Assembly: GCA_018262795.1 (NCBI GenBank)
Contig: JADFDM010000005.1
Span: 62,001 to 126,000, forward strand
Direction: 5' to 3'
Source of the DNA: Sphingobacteriales bacterium
GTDB taxonomy: Bacteria; Bacteroidota; Bacteroidia; Chitinophagales; LD1
Length of the DNA stretch: 64,000 nt
A program made the translations under genes and the position numbers. Below the pieces are notes generated by a model. The model made no database searches, was not told the origin of the DNA, and saw nothing but the letters and a program-made list of their open reading frames with translations. The stretch's first letter is position 1. Each line of letters opens with the position of its first letter. Of the stretch, positions 19,401-28,006 are shown one piece after another.

Positions 19401-19519
19401 ATTTCAGGGAATAGCGATTTGTGCATGTTTCCATACACCATCACCCCTCCTGCTATTATCAGGCAAAGCACCACTGTGATCGGATTCCTATAAATGCTGA
19501 AATAGGGCTGCTTGCTCAT
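16484..19519 (-). CDS. RND-family efflux transporter permease
   Basis: A 1011-residue inner-membrane pump, last gene of a TolC-adaptor-pump operon; its start overlaps the adaptor stop by four bases. N-terminal span ITVVLCLIIAGGVMVYGNM, then the first porter domain. The TM4 proton-relay motif IGLIIDDAIVVVEQIH has Asp399, Asp400 and Glu406. This double Asp resembles the drug-type (HAE1/AcrB) subgroup, while other stretches such as NPSILPVMGYA are intermediate, so the substrate class is uncertain. The second transmembrane set (GSYTGIVMIVGIIGENAIF, RLRPNLMTAFGAI) is complete. The pump seems intact. It is clearly different from the CusA-like pump at the left end. Confidence 0.93.
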   Translation of the reverse strand: MSKQPYFSIYRNPITVVLCLIIAGGVMVYGNMHKSLFPEITFPKIKVIADNGLQPVNKMMITVTKPLENAVKKVPHLLTVRSITSRGSCEISAYMDWSANIDLSQQQIEAQINEIQTDLPPGVKITVEKMNPSILPVMGYAIESNKETAIELKQLALYTIKPFLSQVEGVAEVAVSGGKTKEYWIVLNPQKMSALSITPDQMSQAVGRTNFILSTGYQPDYRRLYLTVTDATVNNLQQLDSIVISSDAKRTIRLKDIAQTKVHPANEYVRINANGKSAVLVSVIKQPNANLIDVSNQMKQKIKELQETLPKDVSITPYYIQADFVDGAVRSVSDALLLGVLLALVVAVIFLRSAKASATILITVPVTLALTLIVLYSIGYTLNIMTLGAIAAAIGLIIDDAIVVVEQIHRMHDDHPAESSPNLVQQSIHYLLPAMVSSSISTIVIFLPFAFMSGVAGAYFTVLSNTMIIALTCSFFVTWMGLPVVYLLFSKGQKKVKSLQPIPVKPQQWVLFFGRYPLFSVALILSLAITVYILIPRLESGFLPTMDEGAIILDYSSPPGTSLEETDRILQEVEKMIVKIPEVESYSRRTGTQLGFFITEPNRGDYLIELKKNRIRTTDEVIDDIRQKVENSQPALRIDFGQVITDMLGDLMTSVQPIEIKIFGNDQQQLNRLAEQTTEAVNSVKGTADVFDGIVAAGPSVNITPHPDVLAQYGLSPADLQSQLQTQTEGNVVGTILESEQQTDIRMIYPNVQQSGINGLKEANIFLPNGKLKPIQDLADIQIGQGANELQRENLQSMAVVTARLNNRDLGRVMNDIQKEVSKRVHLPQGYHITYGGEYAQQQQSFRELLLILISASLLVFGVILLLSKDFFASLTLLLIAVVGISGSVIALFITGTPLNVGSYTGIVMIVGIIGENAIFTLLQFKKSLKELPMDDALVNAVSIRLRPNLMTAFGAIIALMPLAFGIGTGAQLHQPLAIAVIGGFVVALPLLLIVLPSLLKILYRADKGRA

Positions 19520-20445
19520 TGGGCCTTGGGTTGTGTGATTAAAATGTTTGCGGTGTCCGGTAGGCCGTAATTGCCGGTTAGTAGAATCCTGTCGGTATCT
19601 GAAAACACGGGAGTTCTGATTTCTACACGACTATTCGTTTCAATACCTCGTACCACCGGTACTTTTATTGCAGTTGAATCATTGAGTAGCTTCATCACCC
19701 AGAAGTTGTCTTCTGATTCATTGGTTAGTACGGCTTCTTTAGGAAGTGACCGGGCATGATTTAGCACGTTCTTGGCTACCTGAATGGTAACTATCAGGTT
19801 TTCCGGAAGGCTGCGATTGGTAAAGGCTTTTACCAGAAAAGCCTGTGTTTGCGATACTGCGTCCACCACTGGCATACGCGAGCTTATGAGTCCTTTAATG
19901 GTAGATTTATCAGGCAGCAGGATGGTGCAGGGTGAATTTTCAAGGATATACCGGTTTAACTCAAAGGGGACATTCAACATAAAAATGAAGCTGCTCTCTT
20001 GTGCTATTGTGCATAGCAAATCACCGTCCGCTACATAATCACCTTCCTGTTTTTCTAACTGTGTGATAATGCCGGAACTGCTGGCATGGATGCCGAATTC
20101 ACCATTGAAGTTTAAAATGGAATCCAATGCATTGGTAGATAAAGCAGCCGATTCTTTTGTTTTTATGATGAAAAGTGTTTGATCCTTATTTACGTGATCG
20201 CCAAGCCTTACATTGACCTTCTCAACATAGCCTGCTGCAGAGGATTTAAGGCTGTTTTTTTTGAGGAAAGAAGAAACGGCAGTCAATGACAGGCTGTCAC
20301 TCATAGTCCCCAGGGTAATATTCGTAACAGTTACCGGTGTTTTAGAGTTCACCGATGTATTATCTGTTTGTGGCGCCTGATGGTTACAGCTATGCACCAA
20401 CAGTAGCAGCGGAATTGAAAATGTAGCTATGAGAAATCGATTCAT
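19516..20445 (-). CDS. Periplasmic adaptor (membrane fusion) lipoprotein of the RND efflux operon
   Basis: A 309-residue adaptor that links the inner-membrane pump to the TolC-like channel. The lipobox LVHSC (Cys20) after a short hydrophobic segment predicts a lipid anchor. The lipoyl-like halves are seen as SSAAGYVEKVNVRLGDHVNK and HASSSGIITQLEKQEGDYV, followed by beta-barrel and membrane-proximal domains. The helical hairpin between the lipoyl halves is short (about 30 residues), which is common in metal-type adaptors. Start and stop each overlap the neighbouring genes by four bases (ATGA type), showing translational coupling. Confidence 0.92.
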   Translation of the reverse strand: MNRFLIATFSIPLLLLVHSCNHQAPQTDNTSVNSKTPVTVTNITLGTMSDSLSLTAVSSFLKKNSLKSSAAGYVEKVNVRLGDHVNKDQTLFIIKTKESAALSTNALDSILNFNGEFGIHASSSGIITQLEKQEGDYVADGDLLCTIAQESSFIFMLNVPFELNRYILENSPCTILLPDKSTIKGLISSRMPVVDAVSQTQAFLVKAFTNRSLPENLIVTIQVAKNVLNHARSLPKEAVLTNESEDNFWVMKLLNDSTAIKVPVVRGIETNSRVEIRTPVFSDTDRILLTGNYGLPDTANILITQPKAQ

Positions 20446-21677
20446 TTGAAATAGTTGAGTTCGTTAATAATTTGAAGCCGTTCCATTTGCATTTGTTGCA
20501 GGCTTGTTTTAAAACTGAAATAATTGTTGACTGCCAGAACCAGATCAGTGATTTTTGCGATGCCTTTTTCGAGCTGGGCTTTGTAAATATCAATGAGCCC
20601 TTGGGCTAATTCCATTTGTTTTTGTGTGTCACTTATCAGTTCATCTGCCGATTGCAACCTGTTTTCTAACTGCTGAATTTCCTGCCGGTACCGACTCTGA
20701 TAGTATATTTGATAGTTATGCGAAATCTCGGCAGCGAGTTGAAGTTTGGAATATTCAAATTTGCGCTGGTGGCCATCATATATAGGCATCGAAAAGTTAA
20801 GGCCGATACCTGCCCCGAAATTCTTATAAGCTATGGGAACATTACTGGTGAGCAGTCCGGCATCTGCAAAGGCTGAAAGCTTTGGAAGATACCCCACATC
20901 AATAATTTTCCTTCTGTTCATAAACTGCAAACTGTCAATATGATATTGCATCAACAAAACTGAGTGACTAAGGTCGAAAGAAGGTGCCAGAGAAATTGAC
21001 GGTGCCTTTAGCAGGCTAAAGCTGGTGTCACTTAATCCGCAAAGTATGTTTAAACTGTAAAGATCTGTAGTGTATTGCCTCCTTGCCTGGCGCTGATTGA
21101 GCAATTGTTTTTCTACTGCCATACGCAGATTCAGAAAGTCAGTTTGCGGATAGATCCCCCTTTCTATTAAAGGACGAAGTAGAGCTTTTTCCGTGTTTAG
21201 CAACGTTGAAACCTCTTCAGCAGATTGAACCGCGATAAGATCGTTATAGGCAGATATATATTGTGAAGTGATGGCTTTCTTCAAATCAAGTTGTGTGATC
21301 TTGGATGCATTATCCGCATACCGATTTTGTATGTTCAGGTCTTCAAGTTGTGCCTGCTTTGACTTCCGCATGATCAAGGGCTGCGATACACTGAGTTGAG
21401 CTGAATACGTGCCTCCGTTAGTGACCGCTATATCGTAGCCGTATCCTTTTATTGTAGGTGCGTAATAAAACTGACTGTTCAGATTTACCTGCGGCTTGAA
21501 AGTGGCCTTTATCCGCATACTGTCAATGCCATTCTGTGACATTTGAAATTGGTAATCTTTAAGCACTGGGCTGTTCTTCAGTCCTGCCTCAAGATAGTCG
21601 TCTAATGAACTTGGTTGTGCAGAAAGAACAACGCCAAAACACAGAAGAAGGAAAAGAGAATAGATTTTAATTTGCAT
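20442..21677 (-). CDS. TolC-family outer-membrane efflux channel
   Basis: A 411-residue outer-membrane protein with signal peptide (MQIKIYSLFLLLCFGVVLSAQ). Two copies of the long-helix OEP domain are apparent: residues of about 25-200, with alpha-barrel heptads such as ALLRPLIERGIYPQTDFLNL, and about 230-411, with MELAQGLIDIYKAQLEKG. This forms the exit duct for the pump encoded downstream. It is the first gene of the three-gene pump operon, with a four-base overlap to the adaptor gene; about 110 bases separate it from the PepSY-like gene upstream. Confidence 0.92.
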   Translation of the reverse strand: MQIKIYSLFLLLCFGVVLSAQPSSLDDYLEAGLKNSPVLKDYQFQMSQNGIDSMRIKATFKPQVNLNSQFYYAPTIKGYGYDIAVTNGGTYSAQLSVSQPLIMRKSKQAQLEDLNIQNRYADNASKITQLDLKKAITSQYISAYNDLIAVQSAEEVSTLLNTEKALLRPLIERGIYPQTDFLNLRMAVEKQLLNQRQARRQYTTDLYSLNILCGLSDTSFSLLKAPSISLAPSFDLSHSVLLMQYHIDSLQFMNRRKIIDVGYLPKLSAFADAGLLTSNVPIAYKNFGAGIGLNFSMPIYDGHQRKFEYSKLQLAAEISHNYQIYYQSRYRQEIQQLENRLQSADELISDTQKQMELAQGLIDIYKAQLEKGIAKITDLVLAVNNYFSFKTSLQQMQMERLQIINELNYFK

Positions 21678-21786
21678 TTCTATGCTTTTATTACAAAGGA
21701 TTCAGTAATTCTCATGACATTATATGACCACGCAGATGTCCAGATTAATTCTCTGAACATCTGCTGATTGGTCATACTGGGTTAGG

Positions 21787-22206
21787 TTAGTGAATAAACT
21801 TCCCGTTCGTGTCAAAGACCAAATCTTTGCCTTTAACTTCAGCTTCATAGGTAGCATTCCCTTTTGCATCCACAATTCTAGAAGCCTCACTGATTTTGCT
21901 TCCTGAATAATGGGCATTTATATATTCTACTACCGCTTTAGGTAACTCTGAAACCGGGATTTCTGATTCTGTTTCAACGATTTGTCCTTCGGCAGTGATG
22001 AGTACCGAAGTCTCTACCTTTTTCAGGTCGAACCCTGCTTCGTATTTACCTTTTTCCATTTCCCAACCCACCTTGTTGATGTCCGGATATTTTGCTTTAA
22101 AGGCAAAAAGAACTTTAGCAGGAACTTTATCTGAATTTATTTTTTGTGCAGAAGAGGTTGCATGGCAAACACATGCCATTAGCAACACGATGATTATATT
22201 TTTCAT
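21787..22206 (-). CDS. Small exported PepSY-like protein
   Basis: A 139-residue exported protein. Signal peptide MKNIIIVLLMACVCHATSSAQ, then two consecutive PepSY-like beta-alpha-beta units: VPAKVLFAFKAKYPDINKVGWE and LPKAVVEYINAHYSGSKISEAS. Bacteroidota use this family as small periplasmic proteins, often beside two-component or metal-efflux genes. It is directly upstream of the TolC-adaptor-pump operon on the same strand and may be part of the same unit. No catalytic motif. Confidence 0.85.
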   Translation of the reverse strand: MKNIIIVLLMACVCHATSSAQKINSDKVPAKVLFAFKAKYPDINKVGWEMEKGKYEAGFDLKKVETSVLITAEGQIVETESEIPVSELPKAVVEYINAHYSGSKISEASRIVDAKGNATYEAEVKGKDLVFDTNGKFIH

Positions 22207-22281
22207 GTCGTATAGTTTGAATGTTTAAAAAGTGAACCACACCTATTCAGATAAATAGATGTCAATAAATTAAAGCATCAC

Positions 22282-22677
22282 TTAGGCAATAGGAGGGCGG
22301 AAAACAGAGTCAAGATAGTCGGAGTGATAAACCTTATCACGCACGACCGACTTATCAGTGACTGAAGAAGGTAGTAACGGGATGTTGACTCCTTCAAATT
22401 TGGAAACAAAATTAATCTGGATCGACTGATGATGAAACTGCACCGGCTGATGAGGCTTCTCGTTTTCGTCATGTTCTTCATTAATTCCTAAAAGGCCGTC
22501 AATATCTAAAAGATGCTCTGTTATAAAGTCCGGAATATCCATATCCGGATCCTCCGTCACTTTGCAATGTTCGTACATTTTAGGCAAGTCGCACAGAGTA
22601 GAAAAATCGCCCATTGGCAACAACAGACTTCCGCTCAAAAAATAAATCGCAACAATGATGGACGAGAGCTTATACAT
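22282..22677 (-). CDS. Small conserved membrane/exported protein of unknown function with His-rich segment
   Basis: I chose the ATG at 22677 (MYKLSSIIVAIYFLSGSLLL) because it gives an N-terminal membrane or signal segment; an upstream start at 22758 adds 27 residues unlike a signal. The product has 131 residues. After the hydrophobic start comes MGDFSTLCDLPKMYEHCKVT, with two cysteines, then an acidic stretch and a His-rich stretch EEHDENEKPHQPVQFHHQ. I recall similar small proteins near efflux genes in Bacteroidota, but know no function. Its place at the head of the PepSY and RND cluster and its His/Cys/Asp content suggest metal binding, which is inference. Confidence 0.7.
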   Translation of the reverse strand: MYKLSSIIVAIYFLSGSLLLPMGDFSTLCDLPKMYEHCKVTEDPDMDIPDFITEHLLDIDGLLGINEEHDENEKPHQPVQFHHQSIQINFVSKFEGVNIPLLPSSVTDKSVVRDKVYHSDYLDSVFRPPIA

Positions 22678-22905
22678 AACTATCAGCTCAAAGATAACTT
22701 TTGGGGAGGTGGAAACCCAAAGAGAGCCGCCTGGCCGGCCCAAAGCCGCATTTAACACTAAGCGATATGGACTTAAAGAGGTATGAATCCTTCAATCGGA
22801 TAATTATCTCGTTTCTTAAATGATAGAGGGAAAATTGTAGGATTCCTTCAGATGAGGCTGAGCAGAGCTTTGGCGAGTTTAAGTAAGCAAGCTGAAAAGT
22901 TAAAG

Positions 22906-23883
22906 TTAGTTACTGGAATTCAGAATACTCATAATGGCTTTCATATCCGGCTCCAGCACCACTTCAATTCTCCTGTTCTTACTTCTCCCTTCGGCAGTTT
23001 TATTATCATCCACCGGGAAGTATTTACTTCTGCCCGATGCGGTAATTCGCATACCATCTACCTTGTAATCATCTACCAAAAGTTTGGTCACGCTCGAAGC
23101 TCGCATCACACTCAAATCCCAATTACTGCTAATGGGCCCCGAAGTGGAACTGATGTAGGGAATGCTGTCGGTATGGCCTTCGATTACAATATTGATATCG
23201 GGCTGTTTATTCAGCACTTCCGATATTTTTTTCAAGGCTTCCTTTCCACGACTTTCTACTGAATAGCTGCCCGTTTTGAAAAGCAATTTATCGCTCAGCG
23301 CTACATACACCTTTCCATCCTTTTCATACACGCTCAAATCGCCCGAACCAAAACCCGTTAACGCATCGAGCATTTTCTTTTTCAAGGCTTGCACGGCAGA
23401 GTCTTTGCGAGCGATGAGCGATTCCAACTCGCGCACCTTTGCATCGCGAGCATTCAACTCTTTACTCAGGTTGTTCAGTTCCGTCTCCTTATCCATTAAG
23501 TCCTTCTCTCTTCCTGCTAATTGTTTCAGCAGTTTGTCTTTTTCAGAGGCCGAGGAGGAAGTGATCTGGTCGAGTTGCTTCCTTACTTTTTCGCAGATAG
23601 CCTCCGTTTCATCCTTCAACTGATTCAATTTTTTGTTCTTTTCTTCCAGCGAGGCATTACTGTCTTTCAACTTCTGAATTTCATTATTGAGATTCGCAAT
23701 TTGCCCATTCAAATCATCAATAGAAGCGTTGGCTTGATTCAACTTGCTATTGCAATCTTCTTTTTCTGATTTCAGTTTATCGGCTAAAGCTACTTGTTCG
23801 TCAAATTTCTTCTTGCTGACTAAGCAGGACGACATAGAGAAAATCAATAAGGCTACAAGGATCGCCTGGAGGGATCTTTTCAT
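22906..23883 (-). CDS. OmpA-family lipoprotein with long coiled coil
   Basis: A 325-residue envelope protein. Lipobox SMSSC (Cys20) predicts a lipid anchor. Residues of about 28-170 are heptad-rich coiled coil (LNNEIQKLKDSNASLEEKNK). Residues of about 195-312 are an OmpA-like peptidoglycan-binding domain: KLLFKTGSYSVESRG, INIVIEGHTDS and the closing GRSKNRRIEVVLEP are its hallmarks. It probably tethers the outer membrane to peptidoglycan. It is divergent from the collagen-like gene at 24059 and may be unrelated to the efflux cluster downstream. Confidence 0.92.
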   Translation of the reverse strand: MKRSLQAILVALLIFSMSSCLVSKKKFDEQVALADKLKSEKEDCNSKLNQANASIDDLNGQIANLNNEIQKLKDSNASLEEKNKKLNQLKDETEAICEKVRKQLDQITSSSASEKDKLLKQLAGREKDLMDKETELNNLSKELNARDAKVRELESLIARKDSAVQALKKKMLDALTGFGSGDLSVYEKDGKVYVALSDKLLFKTGSYSVESRGKEALKKISEVLNKQPDINIVIEGHTDSIPYISSTSGPISSNWDLSVMRASSVTKLLVDDYKVDGMRITASGRSKYFPVDDNKTAEGRSKNRRIEVVLEPDMKAIMSILNSSN

Positions 23884-23988
23884 TTTTTTTTTGCAAATTG
23901 TTTGCTGGCGAAGATAGAGAAGGTCATTGCCCGATTAGGAAGATTCTCAACCTCCTTTTTGTGGACGTATGTTTTTTTACACAAAAAG

Positions 23989-24020
23989 TTGCGCATAATT
24001 AGAAAGCAGTTCTATATTTC
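23989..24020 (+). promoter_or_regulatory. Candidate promoter of the collagen-like/T9SS cluster
   Basis: TTG at 23989-23991 and, after 21 bases, TATATTTC at 24013-24020, which matches 7 of 8 positions of the Bacteroidota TAnnTTTG box. The ATG follows at 24059. Confidence 0.45.
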
Positions 24021-24058
24021 CACTTTAATTATCCTGACACCTTTATTTAATTCGCACT

Positions 24059-25291
24059 ATGAAATCTTTTTACACTTGCGCAACAGTATGCGCTTTTGCT
24101 CTTTCGGTTTTCTCTACCTACGCTCAAAATAATAATGTGGGCATAGGAACTACTACGCCCGATGCGAGTGCTATGTTGGATATCAACGCCACTAACAAAG
24201 GAGTTTTAGTTCCTCGGTTAACTACCCAACAGCGCAATGCCATTCTGTCTCCGGCCAATGGATTAATGGTATATGATACCGACTTGGGATGCTTTTACTA
24301 TTTCAATTCCTCTCAATGGATTTCCTTGTGTCAAGCCGGGCCACAGGGGCCTGCCGGGCCGCAAGGAATAGCCGGAGTAGATGGCCAACCGGGAGTAACC
24401 GGGCCACAAGGCCCTGCGGGAATACAGGGTGCTACCGGCCCTCAAGGGGCAAACGGTGCTAATGGAGCGACCGGCCCACAAGGACCTTCCGGAAATGATG
24501 GAGCACCCGGAGCGACTGGAGCGCAAGGGCCAACCGGACCGCAAGGAGCTACGGGACTCAACGGAAATAATGGAGCAACAGGAGCTACCGGTGCACAAGG
24601 AACTCCAGGAGTTACCGGTGCCACCGGCCCACAGGGAGTGACCGGGCCAATAGGAGCCACAGGTCCACAGGGAGCAACCGGCCCGCAGGGAGCAACCGGC
24701 CCGCAGGGAGCAACCGGCCCGCAAGGTCTTCAAGGTGTAAGCGGAGCGAACGGATCTCAAGGAATTCAGGGAATACAAGGTATTCAGGGGATCCAGGGAC
24801 CCCAAGGCATTCAAGGATTACAAGGGCCTACCGGCCCCAATTGGTTGAACTATCAGGATAATCAGTCTTCAGGTGTTACGGTGAATCCTGCCAACTTCCC
24901 AACCTTTACATTGCTTCCGGGTCTTTCCAGAACGATCAACCTCACCAGTCCGGCTAAAATTTTAGTGCTGACAGATGGGGGGATTCAAACTACCTCTACT
25001 TCTACCAGCGGATATTCATTGGTAGATGTGGTGATGACCATCAACGGAAACTTAATGCCAGATGGCGGTTTCAAACGATTAAATGCTACTAATACCACCG
25101 GTATAGTAGGAGCCTTTGCTTTCTGGTCTATGGGAGTTTATGCAACTACTTCTTCCGGCTCCTACACCTTGCCTGCCGGCTCCTACACTATTGCTGTGCA
25201 AGCCAGAGGTAATGGAGGTTCCAACGCTACCGTAGGGGGCGATAACACTACCGTGTTGCAGGGAGTGATGCAAATATTCGTGATTCAATAA
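24059..25291 (+). CDS. Exported collagen-like repeat protein
   Basis: A 410-residue exported protein. Signal peptide [23 protein letters not shown], then an N-terminal module ([33 protein letters not shown]) seen in many Bacteroidota surface and fibre-like proteins. Residues 94-261 are 56 uninterrupted Gly-X-Y triplets rich in GPQ, GAT and GIQ, predicted to form a collagen triple helix and so a homotrimeric stalk. Residues 262-410 form a beta-rich C-terminal head that probably trimerises ([32 protein letters not shown]). No T9SS sorting domain is visible, so the export route past the outer membrane is unclear. First gene of a plus-strand cluster ending with T9SS membrane components. Confidence 0.9.
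   Translation: MKSFYTCATVCAFALSVFSTYAQNNNVGIGTTTPDASAMLDINATNKGVLVPRLTTQQRNAILSPANGLMVYDTDLGCFYYFNSSQWISLCQAGPQGPAGPQGIAGVDGQPGVTGPQGPAGIQGATGPQGANGANGATGPQGPSGNDGAPGATGAQGPTGPQGATGLNGNNGATGATGAQGTPGVTGATGPQGVTGPIGATGPQGATGPQGATGPQGATGPQGLQGVSGANGSQGIQGIQGIQGIQGPQGIQGLQGPTGPNWLNYQDNQSSGVTVNPANFPTFTLLPGLSRTINLTSPAKILVLTDGGIQTTSTSTSGYSLVDVVMTINGNLMPDGGFKRLNATNTTGIVGAFAFWSMGVYATTSSGSYTLPAGSYTIAVQARGNGGSNATVGGDNTTVLQGVMQIFVIQ
24338..24841 (+). repeat. Collagen-like Gly-X-Y coding repeat
   Basis: 168 codons encode 56 consecutive triplets. At 24671-24724 an 18-base unit coding GATGPQ is present three times, identical except for the last base, a likely slippage site that would change stalk length in steps of six residues. 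Confidence 0.95.
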
Positions 25292-25302
25292 AAAAAGCGA
25301 CT

Positions 25303-25602
25303 ATGAAAAGTGTTTTTTTGATAGCCGGTTTTGTTTTTCTGTCAGTAGCTTTTGCCGCAGCACAGGAGCCGGTCTTTCTCAGCCCTTATAAAGACGGACG
25401 TCCTTTTCCTGAAAAGTGGAAAGATTATTCAAAGCCTGTGCAGATAAATTTACTATCGGGTGGAGCGGTGAAGACTACAGCCAGTAAAACCATTGTGTAT
25501 GATAAAAGCAATGAAACGCCTCTGGTACCGGTGAGAGAAGAAAAAATTACTCCGGTGCAGTTGAGTAATTCAAAAGATAAAAAAGCATCGGGCAAAAACT
25601 GA
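25303..25602 (+). CDS. Small exported protein of unknown function
   Basis: A 99-residue protein with signal peptide (MKSVFLIAGFVFLSVAFAAAQ); 11 bases follow the collagen-like gene and 33 bases precede the type B cargo gene, so all three are probably one operon. The mature part is about 78 residues, charged, with a basic lysine-rich tail (SNSKDKKASGKN) and no cysteine. I recognise no family. Confidence 0.7.
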   Translation: MKSVFLIAGFVFLSVAFAAAQEPVFLSPYKDGRPFPEKWKDYSKPVQINLLSGGAVKTTASKTIVYDKSNETPLVPVREEKITPVQLSNSKDKKASGKN

Positions 25603-25635
25603 TGACAACCTATAACACGCAGAAAATAATGAAGC

Positions 25636-26907
25636 ATGTTACCTCTTAAAAAAATCATTGGAAGCATCGCCTTGGTGGCCTTGTATTCTGTTTCCTCCGC
25701 GCAACTCTTCTACAACAATGGAGCCGATGTGGCGGTGAGTGGTGGAGGAATTCTGTATGTGGACGGAGCCGTAGAGAATGCACACGGCCTTTTCAGCAAT
25801 GCCGGGCAAACTACTGTGAAAGGCTATTTCCGCAACGGCAGCAATGCCACCGGTGGCGGAGCACAAGGGGAATACCGCGTATTTGGCGATTGGGAAAACA
25901 ACGATGTATTTACCGCTGACCAAAGCAATGTGCGATTAACCGGTCCTGCGCAGAATATCACCGGCACTCAGGTGACCACTTTCTATGACCTTACGCTTGA
26001 AACGGCTAATACCGTAAAGACACAAACCTTAGATGCTAACGTTAATCATTTATTGGCATTGAATGATTGTGAACTGGCCACAGGCGATAACAAGATGAAT
26101 GTGCTGAATGCGGTGAGTACTTCTATTACTCGCGGAAGCGGATTTGTAAGCAGCACTTCCGTTGGGCGGTTGACCAGAGCTACTAACGCTACAAGCATTT
26201 ACCTTTTCCCTACAGGATGGAACGATAATGGCAATGTGTATTATCGTCCGGTGGAGATTACGCCCTCCGTCAATACTTCACAGTCTTATACCGTTCGCAT
26301 GGCTTATGGCGATCCTTCCAACGAAGGGTACGATGTAAATCTGAAAGCCGGCAATGTAACGGCTGTCAACCATAAATTCTTCCACTTGATTCAGCAGATA
26401 GGGGCGAGTACTCCTTCCGATTTGTCCATCTATTTTAACGTGGCACAAGATGGCGACTGGGGTTCTATTGGCCGGTGGCAACATATTCCGCAGTGGGAAG
26501 ATTTAATGAACACTACTTTGATTCCCGCTTCGGGTACCGGCTTATCCAGCCGCACCAAAGCTTCTTGGTTAGATAGCGGTGACGAGCCACATGTATTGAT
26601 TAATGCAAAAGATGTGCAAGCCTACTTCAACTTCCCGAACGTATTTGCCCCCGGAGCCAGCGACCCTACCAATCAGACCTTTCACATCATTGATAACCTG
26701 AACTTGGCAGAAGTACAGAGCATGAAGATTTTTAATCGCTGGGGCGAGCCGGTGTTTGACAGTAGTCGCGATGGGAAAACGGAATGGGATGGCAACTACC
26801 AAGGCAAAGCACAGCCCATGGGAAATTACGTGTACATGGCTTCGGTGAAGATTAGCCCTACGGGAGAAGTAAAAAAAGTTTCCGGTAACTTATCCTTATT
26901 GTGGTAA
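25636..26907 (+). CDS. Exported protein with T9SS type B (gliding-motility CHU_C-like) C-terminal domain
   Basis: A 423-residue exported protein. Signal peptide MLPLKKIIGSIALVALYSVSSAQ. Residues of about 25-150 are beta-rich (GGGILYVDGAVENAHGLFSN, WENNDVFTADQSNVRLTG), resembling stacked-strand surface proteins. The C-terminal 90 residues are a type B sorting domain: FPNVFAPGASDPTNQTFHI, then MKIFNRWGEPVFDSS, EWDGNYQGKAQPMGNYVYM, and the end SGNLSLLW. In Flavobacterium, type B cargo such as SprB needs a partner PorP/SprF-like protein for secretion or attachment, and one is encoded 16 bases downstream. Confidence 0.9.
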   Translation: MLPLKKIIGSIALVALYSVSSAQLFYNNGADVAVSGGGILYVDGAVENAHGLFSNAGQTTVKGYFRNGSNATGGGAQGEYRVFGDWENNDVFTADQSNVRLTGPAQNITGTQVTTFYDLTLETANTVKTQTLDANVNHLLALNDCELATGDNKMNVLNAVSTSITRGSGFVSSTSVGRLTRATNATSIYLFPTGWNDNGNVYYRPVEITPSVNTSQSYTVRMAYGDPSNEGYDVNLKAGNVTAVNHKFFHLIQQIGASTPSDLSIYFNVAQDGDWGSIGRWQHIPQWEDLMNTTLIPASGTGLSSRTKASWLDSGDEPHVLINAKDVQAYFNFPNVFAPGASDPTNQTFHIIDNLNLAEVQSMKIFNRWGEPVFDSSRDGKTEWDGNYQGKAQPMGNYVYMASVKISPTGEVKKVSGNLSLLW

Positions 26908-26923
26908 CGATAATCCATCTGCT

Positions 26924-27958
26924 ATGAAGAAATTATACACCTTGTTTTTGTTGGTCGGTTGCGGACTCAGCGGGATGGCGCAAGACATTCATTTCTCTCA
27001 AACTTTCAATGCTCCACTTTGGATGAACCCGGCTCTTACCGGCTTTACTCCGGGAGTGGCTCGCGTAGGAATCAATTACCGCAACCAGTGGTTTTCGGGT
27101 CCCAATAACGGCTTCTTTAAATCACCTTACATGACTACCGCTTTGATGGCCGACATGCCTTTTAAAGTGAAGAACGATGCTATTGGTGTAGGCCTCATGT
27201 TGGCAAATGATCAACAAGGAGCCAATACCTTCAGCGGGATTGTAGTAGATGCCTCGGTGGCTTATATCAAAACACTGGGCAATAAGCAAAACCATCGCTT
27301 ATCTGCGGGGCTTCAGATTGGCTATACCCACGAATCGGTGAAATCAGAAAACTTTCAATATGCCAGTCAGTTTGATGTGAATAATCAGTTTAACAGCAAC
27401 CTGCAAGGAGAGTCATTGGCAAAAAACAGTGCCGGTTATCTGAATTTGAATGCGGGCTTGTTGTGGTACGGAAAATTTGGCGATAAGTTAGGTGCTTATG
27501 CCGGAGCTTCTTTCTTTAATGTGACCGCTCCAAAATACGATGTAATGCCGGGGCAAAAGCGCAACTTATACTGGCGCTGGAACGTACATGCCGGGTTGGA
27601 CATTATCTTGGCCGAGAAATATCACATTTTGCCATCGGGACTATTTACCCGACAGGGAGTGAACGATCAGTTGAACACCGGCCTCGGTTTTGGTTACGAC
27701 ATCAACCCGAAAGCAAATTTGACCATTGGCCTTTACAACCGCATTTCAAATATAAGTTCAGGCGTAACAGCCGATGGCCTCATCCCCTATTTTGCTTTCT
27801 CGATTTCAGGCTTCAAACTGGGGCTGAGTTATGATGCTACCCTTTCGACCCTGAAAAATGCAGGTAAAGGAGTTGGGGCACTCGAAATCCATTTGTCATA
27901 TACCATTCAGAAGAAGGAATACAATTTCAGAAACGCCTTGATTTGTCCCCGCTTCTGA
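26924..27958 (+). CDS. PorP/SprF-family type IX secretion outer-membrane protein
   Basis: A 344-residue predicted beta-barrel. Signal peptide MKKLYTLFLLVGCGLSGMAQ followed by the family signature DIHFSQTFNAPLWMNPALTG and VGINYRNQW. The remainder has alternating strands typical of this barrel and closes with LEIHLSYTIQ. Family members anchor or help secrete type B T9SS cargo on the cell surface. Placement between a type B cargo gene and a PorE-like gene matches the arrangement of dedicated SprF-cargo pairs; it need not be the core PorP of the cell. Confidence 0.93.
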   Translation: MKKLYTLFLLVGCGLSGMAQDIHFSQTFNAPLWMNPALTGFTPGVARVGINYRNQWFSGPNNGFFKSPYMTTALMADMPFKVKNDAIGVGLMLANDQQGANTFSGIVVDASVAYIKTLGNKQNHRLSAGLQIGYTHESVKSENFQYASQFDVNNQFNSNLQGESLAKNSAGYLNLNAGLLWYGKFGDKLGAYAGASFFNVTAPKYDVMPGQKRNLYWRWNVHAGLDIILAEKYHILPSGLFTRQGVNDQLNTGLGFGYDINPKANLTIGLYNRISNISSGVTADGLIPYFAFSISGFKLGLSYDATLSTLKNAGKGVGALEIHLSYTIQKKEYNFRNALICPRF

Positions 27959-28006
27959 TTTTTACAACTATATGATTTTAACCTGGCCACATAAATCTTT
28001 TCAGAA

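Noticed and set aside
24263-24814. Antisense open frames across the collagen-like region
   Set aside because: The complement of Gly-X-Y codons reads as Pro/Ala/Ser-rich or Ser/Gly/Arg/Leu-rich repeats; this is a by-product of the collagen repeat.
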